This document shows positions 63,885-64,000 of a stretch of 64,000 nucleotides of DNA, in pieces. This DNA is from Chrysophaeum taylorii (lineage: Eukaryota > Sar > Pelagophyceae > Pelagomonadales > Pelagomonadaceae): assembly GCA_029834535.1 (NCBI GenBank), contig JAQMWT010000099.1, positions 79,767 through 143,766 of the forward strand, read 5' to 3'. The notes beneath the pieces were generated by a model. It did not search any database. It saw only the letters and a list, made by a program, of their open reading frames with translations, and had not been told where the DNA came from. The translations under genes and the position numbers were made by a program. Numbering within the stretch: the stretch's first letter is position 1; every line of letters begins with the position of its first letter.

Positions 63885-64000
63885 TGATAAACCGCTAAAA
63901 CCGAGCGACGAACCATCGGACGCGGCGTCATCTACGACGCGAACGGACGAGAGTTCGTCGCTAGCGAGGACGAGCTACGAGTTCCAGTCAATACGTAACT

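Overview
The window is nuclear DNA of a photosynthetic eukaryote. It holds a replication-dependent histone cluster, eIF3b, a mitochondrial complex I subunit and genes with very short GT-AG introns. The light-harvesting protein begins with a signal peptide whose cleavage site is followed by Phe, the hallmark of secondary plastids of red-algal origin. I infer a GC-rich unicellular stramenopile-type alga; pelagophyte-like is a guess.

Layout. 0-3.5 kb has no recognisable gene. 3.9-6.7 kb holds a tyrosine-recombinase (Crypton-like) element: three 54-bp repeats, a TATA box, the recombinase and a companion ORF. A GGC-rich minisatellite follows, then a complete but coding-dead Ty1/copia element (7269-11932) with 96-bp LTRs and a GGAAA target duplication. 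11.95-15.7 kb is a three-copy array of fragments of a Helitron/Pif1 helicase C-terminus plus long direct repeats. Further copies lie at 30.1-30.9 kb (inside the histone cluster) and 53.7-54.9 kb.

16.5-27.1 kb is ordinary genic DNA: a FIST/NTF2-like protein, a hypothetical protein, a GT8 glycosyltransferase, a broken membrane-protein gene, an LHC protein and, divergent from it, eIF3b. 27.7-33.6 kb carries H2A(-), H1(+), H2A(+), H2B(-), H4(-) and H3(+), each followed by the same 3' hairpin. NDUFA2, a U-box protein, a divergent glycosyltransferase pair and a RIOX-type ribosomal oxygenase follow. The oxygenase stop codon abuts a TTAG-tailed retroposon. Next come a secreted protein with two tiny introns and a 2.7-kb gene-poor stretch. 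A 1551-residue coiled-coil protein then starts only 31 bp from the divergent PPIL4 gene. The right end has an AT-hook/PIP-like protein, a Helitron copy with a complete hAT transposon (54895-57964, perfect 8-bp duplication) in its tail, a Cu(+)-ATPase with unusual metal-binding motifs, and an acidic coiled-coil protein that may run off the window.

Housekeeping genes are compact, mostly intronless and often divergently paired. Mobile DNA of at least five kinds (tyrosine recombinase, copia, Helitron-derived, hAT, short retroposon) fills the spaces between them.
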